Source of the DNA: Xanthobacteraceae bacterium
GTDB lineage: Bacteria > Pseudomonadota > Alphaproteobacteria > Rhizobiales > Xanthobacteraceae
Direction: 5' to 3'
DNA: 7,448 nucleotides
Assembly (NCBI GenBank): GCA_030043285.1
Contig: JASHXZ010000150.1
Span: forward strand, 1 to 7,448
Shown in pieces: positions 5,348-7,448 of this stretch (position 1 is its first letter; every line of letters begins with the position of its first letter). The notes beneath the pieces were generated by a model that had not been told where the DNA came from, did not search any database, and saw only the letters and a program-made list of their open reading frames with translations. The position numbers and the translations under genes are program-made.

Positions 5348-6847
5348 ATGACCAATTTCGCCTTCTCGAACCCTTCCGGTGGCGAGGTTTATGTCGACAA
5401 ATCGAATTTGACGATCGACATCCGGTGGACCGGAGGGCCGCCCAAGCCGAGTGCGCAGAATGTGTCCTTGAGCCTGGTCGACCTCGGGCCGACCAAAAAC
5501 CCGAACCCCTACGGTCAGGTGGTATTGGCTATTACCGGCAACATCACCGAACCGTCGGCCGGCGTCGGCCAGTGTGCATGGGTCGTGCCTTCGACATTCG
5601 CCTTCAATCAGAACCATTATTACGTCGTCTATATCCAAAACGCCCCCGCTCCAGCGACGAATTGGGCGTATTCACAACCCTTCAATATATTTCCGGGACC
5701 CAACGCGGCGCCGGCTAATTTCGCCTTCTTGAACCCCTTCGGCGGTGAGGTTTTTGTCATCAACAAATCGAATTCGACGATCGACATTCAATGGACCGGA
5801 GGGCCGGCCAAGCCGAGTGCGCAGAATGTGTCCTTGAGCCTGGTCGACCTCGGGCCGACCAAAAACCCGAACCCCTACGGCCAGGTGGTATTGGCCATTA
5901 CCGGCAACATCACCGAACCGTCGGCCGGCGTGGGCCAGTGTGTCTGGGTCGTGCCTTCGACCTTCGCCTTCAATCAAAGCCATTATTATGTCGTTTACAT
6001 ACAAAACGCCCCCGCTCCGGCAACGAACTGGGCATACTCGCAACCCTTCAATATATTTGCCGGAGCCACCGTGGCGCCGCCTTCCAGCGGCCTCGCCAGT
6101 AGTTCCAATTACATTATCGGCAGCGCCGATGGCGCCGCGTTGCAGAATCCATCCGTCACTATCACGATCATGGAAGACCTGGTGATCGCGCCGGGAGTGG
6201 CCAATTTCGGCTTTCAGATGAACAGTTATTCGACCAAAAATGCCAACAACGTCCCCAGTAACGAATACGTCGCCTGGCAGCAGTACCTGATCGTCCCCCA
6301 ATTCAATACCCAGAGCGTGACCTGCGGTTATCAGGGCTACCTGGCCGCCCCGCCGCAGGGCCCGGGAGGGCAGCTGTTTAACTCCGGGCCGCTGTCCCTG
6401 GTGCCGCTTACGAGCGCGACCACCATCCCGAAAAACTGGACCTTCACCCTGGCGCTCAAGTCCGCGCCGAATGATCCGAACTGGAACATCATCGAGGCGG
6501 ACCTCACCGCGGCGGACAGCACCGCGACGCCGCCGTGGAGCATCACAACAAAGTGCAAGCTGTTGAACCTCACCTTGAATGCGGGCGGGCCGGTCACCAG
6601 CGCGAACGTGGCGCCCATCTGTGCCTTCCAACTCAATATCGTGGGCCCGTCCGGCGGCACCAGCACGGCGGTGTTCAAGTCCGGAGGAGGCAACATCACC
6701 TACACCGCACAGAACCAGATCACGGCCTTTTCGAGCGTGCCGCCCTGCGCGGAAGTCAACAACCCCACCGCCGAAATCTCGAACGTTTCCTATAGCCAGT
6801 TGCCAACCGGCACGCACGGCACCTTGGTCCAGAGCTTCTCGGCGTGA
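5348..6847 (+). CDS. tandem-repeat beta-sandwich protein with unassigned C-terminal domain
   Basis: This 499-aa protein has three parts. Residues 2-122 and 123-244 are two copies of one domain, identical at roughly 107 of 122 aligned positions. The pattern is NPxGGEV...STIDIxWTGG...VSLSLVDLG...GQCxWVVPSTFAFN...YYVVYIQNAP...WAYSQPFNIF. It resembles the Kre9/Knh1-like (Ser-Thr-rich GPI-anchored family) beta-sandwich found in many secreted proteins. After a Pro/Ser linker, residues ~253-499 form a domain I cannot assign. It is rich in Asn, Thr, Ser and Gly and has two similar blocks, FGFQMN (287-292) and CAFQLN (425-430). Six cysteines and the composition suggest an extracytoplasmic or surface role, yet no signal peptide follows ATG 5348. 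I chose that start because it precedes the first repeat and has AAGG at 5336-5339. In-frame GTGs at 5300 and 5180 would add an Ala/Arg-rich lead without a good hydrophobic core. No enzyme motif is visible; carbohydrate or surface binding is a guess. Confidence 0.8.
   Translation: MTNFAFSNPSGGEVYVDKSNLTIDIRWTGGPPKPSAQNVSLSLVDLGPTKNPNPYGQVVLAITGNITEPSAGVGQCAWVVPSTFAFNQNHYYVVYIQNAPAPATNWAYSQPFNIFPGPNAAPANFAFLNPFGGEVFVINKSNSTIDIQWTGGPAKPSAQNVSLSLVDLGPTKNPNPYGQVVLAITGNITEPSAGVGQCVWVVPSTFAFNQSHYYVVYIQNAPAPATNWAYSQPFNIFAGATVAPPSSGLASSSNYIIGSADGAALQNPSVTITIMEDLVIAPGVANFGFQMNSYSTKNANNVPSNEYVAWQQYLIVPQFNTQSVTCGYQGYLAAPPQGPGGQLFNSGPLSLVPLTSATTIPKNWTFTLALKSAPNDPNWNIIEADLTAADSTATPPWSITTKCKLLNLTLNAGGPVTSANVAPICAFQLNIVGPSGGTSTAVFKSGGGNITYTAQNQITAFSSVPPCAEVNNPTAEISNVSYSQLPTGTHGTLVQSFSA
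5351..5713 (+). repeat. first copy of the intragenic tandem repeat
   Basis: This is the first ~121-codon repeat of the beta-sandwich protein. Bases 5442-5514 are identical to 5808-5880 of the second copy. Most remaining differences are silent, apart from clustered changes at the two ends. Confidence 0.92.
5714..6079 (+). repeat. second copy of the intragenic tandem repeat
   Basis: This is the second copy. It is one codon longer (VINKSN against VDKSN), so the offset to the first copy is 363 nt before and 366 nt after that point. It ends at the ATVAP linker before the C-terminal domain. Confidence 0.92.
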
Positions 6848-6892
6848 ACGTGGGTTAAGGGTCCGCCGTCGGGTGCGTTGCAAGGTTCCGGT

Positions 6893-6921
6893 GCGGGTCT
6901 CAGGCCTCCTGCCGTCCCCGC
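6893..6921 (+). terminator. possible hairpin after the repeat-protein gene
   Basis: GCGGG (6893-6897) can pair with CCCGC (6917-6921), and CAGG (6901-6904) with CCTG (6908-6911) inside it. It lies 45 nt after the stop codon. No T-run follows, so it is a weak candidate for a transcript end. Confidence 0.25.
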
Positions 6922-6999
6922 GAGATCATGCGGCCAGCAGCACTTCAACTCGATCAAGTCATGCGCTAGGGATGAAGCTGCAAGCAGGGATAGCTTCCG

Positions 7000-7448
7000 A
7001 TGGCCCCCAAGACCTTGCGCGGCGTGATCGCCGCAATCGCAACCGCCGTCGGCCGCGACGGCGAGCCGGATAGCGCGCGCTCGGTGGCGCTCGCCCGCTT
7101 CCTGCTCGACAACGGCTGCGACGGCCTCAACGTGCTGGGCACGACCGGCGAGGCGACTTCGTTCTCGCTCGAGCAGCGCCGGCACGTCATGAAGGCTTAC
7201 GCGGCCGCCGGTCTGCCGCTCGACCGCATGATGGTCGGCACCGGCGCCGCCGCCACCGCCGACGCCATCGCGCTCACCCGACAGGCGGCCGAGCTGGGCT
7301 TTGCCGGCGCGCTGGTGCTGCCGCCGTTCTACTATAAGGGCGTGCCGGACGACGGACTGGTGGCCTACATCGACGCCATCGTGGCGGCGAGCACGGCGCC
7401 GCCCATCCCGATCTATCTCTATCATTTCCCGGCGCAGTCCGGCCTGCC
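7000..7448 (+). CDS. dihydrodipicolinate synthase/N-acetylneuraminate lyase family aldolase, N-terminal part
   Basis: The gene starts at ATG 7000, with AGGGA at 6986-6990 as ribosome-binding site, and runs open off the window end after 149 codons, about half the usual ~300 aa. It starts with LRGVIAAIATAV, the first barrel strand. It then shows GTTGEATSFS (residues 47-56), the pyruvate/2-keto-acid carboxylate-binding motif; LPPFYYKG (107-114) with the family tyrosine; and IPIYLYHFP (136-144), which corresponds to the IPxxLYN-P segment carrying the active-site tyrosine. The Schiff-base lysine lies beyond the window. Family members are class I aldolases or dehydratases: DapA, N-acetylneuraminate lyase, KDG aldolase, 4-hydroxy-2-oxoglutarate aldolase and hydratase-aldolases of aromatic degradation. 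His instead of Asn after the YLY tyrosine suggests a catabolic paralogue rather than biosynthetic DapA, but the substrate is open. The gene follows a 152-nt gap, so it probably starts its own unit. Confidence 0.85.
   Translation, partial: MAPKTLRGVIAAIATAVGRDGEPDSARSVALARFLLDNGCDGLNVLGTTGEATSFSLEQRRHVMKAYAAAGLPLDRMMVGTGAAATADAIALTRQAAELGFAGALVLPPFYYKGVPDDGLVAYIDAIVAASTAPPIPIYLYHFPAQSGL

Noticed and set aside
5672..6883. 403-aa minus-strand open frame over the repeat protein
   Set aside because: Its translation mirrors the plus-strand repeats and is Arg/Gly-rich; the plus-strand translation has balanced composition and a repeated domain.
5193..6948. 12-bp direct repeat GCAGCACTTCAA (5193-5204 and 6937-6948) flanking the repeat-protein gene, possibly marking a mobile cassette
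   Set aside because: A 12-bp match is expected about once or twice by chance in a window of this size; similarity beyond it is patchy, and no integrase, transposase or terminal inverted repeats are visible.

Overview
The window is GC-rich, tightly packed DNA from what looks like an alphaproteobacterium, probably of the Bradyrhizobium/Rhodopseudomonas/Pseudolabrys type. That placement is inferred from codon style, gene content and a composite palindromic intergenic repeat resembling those I recall from that group; it is not proven. All genes I can support lie on the + strand.

Region 1 (1-2908) is a compact operon for CoA-linked catabolism of aromatic or phenylpropenoid acids. It holds the C-terminus of an enoyl-CoA hydratase, a feruloyl-CoA-synthase-type acyl-CoA ligase and an HSD17B10-like short-chain 3-hydroxyacyl-CoA dehydrogenase, separated by gaps of only 14 nt. 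Region 2 (2909-3386) is a visibly lower-GC stretch carrying a small two-helix membrane protein of unknown function. Region 3 (3387-3815) is a 4-hydroxybenzoyl-CoA-type thioesterase. Together these genes suggest a beta-oxidative (retro-Claisen) route: activate a hydroxycinnamate, hydrate it, oxidise the 3-hydroxyacyl-CoA, cleave it with a thiolase not present in the window, then hydrolyse the hydroxybenzoyl/vanilloyl-CoA to the free acid.

Region 4 (3816-4006) is an intergenic block dominated by two hairpins that are inverted copies of each other. It is followed by an ACMSD/LigW-type amidohydrolase-2 protein (4007-5026) whose first metal-binding position reads Tyr-x-His instead of His-x-His.

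Region 5 (5027-6999) is accessory in character. A 321-nt stretch without a convincing gene leads into a 499-aa protein made of two nearly identical ~121-residue beta-sandwich (Kre9/Knh1-like) repeats plus a ~245-residue C-terminal domain I cannot assign. This is the least explained object in the window. Region 6 (7000-7448) is the N-terminal part of a dihydrodipicolinate-synthase/NAL-family aldolase cut by the window end.

I see no tRNA, rRNA, CRISPR array, transposase or phage gene. Apart from the tandem-repeat protein and its surroundings, the content is ordinary aromatic catabolism.
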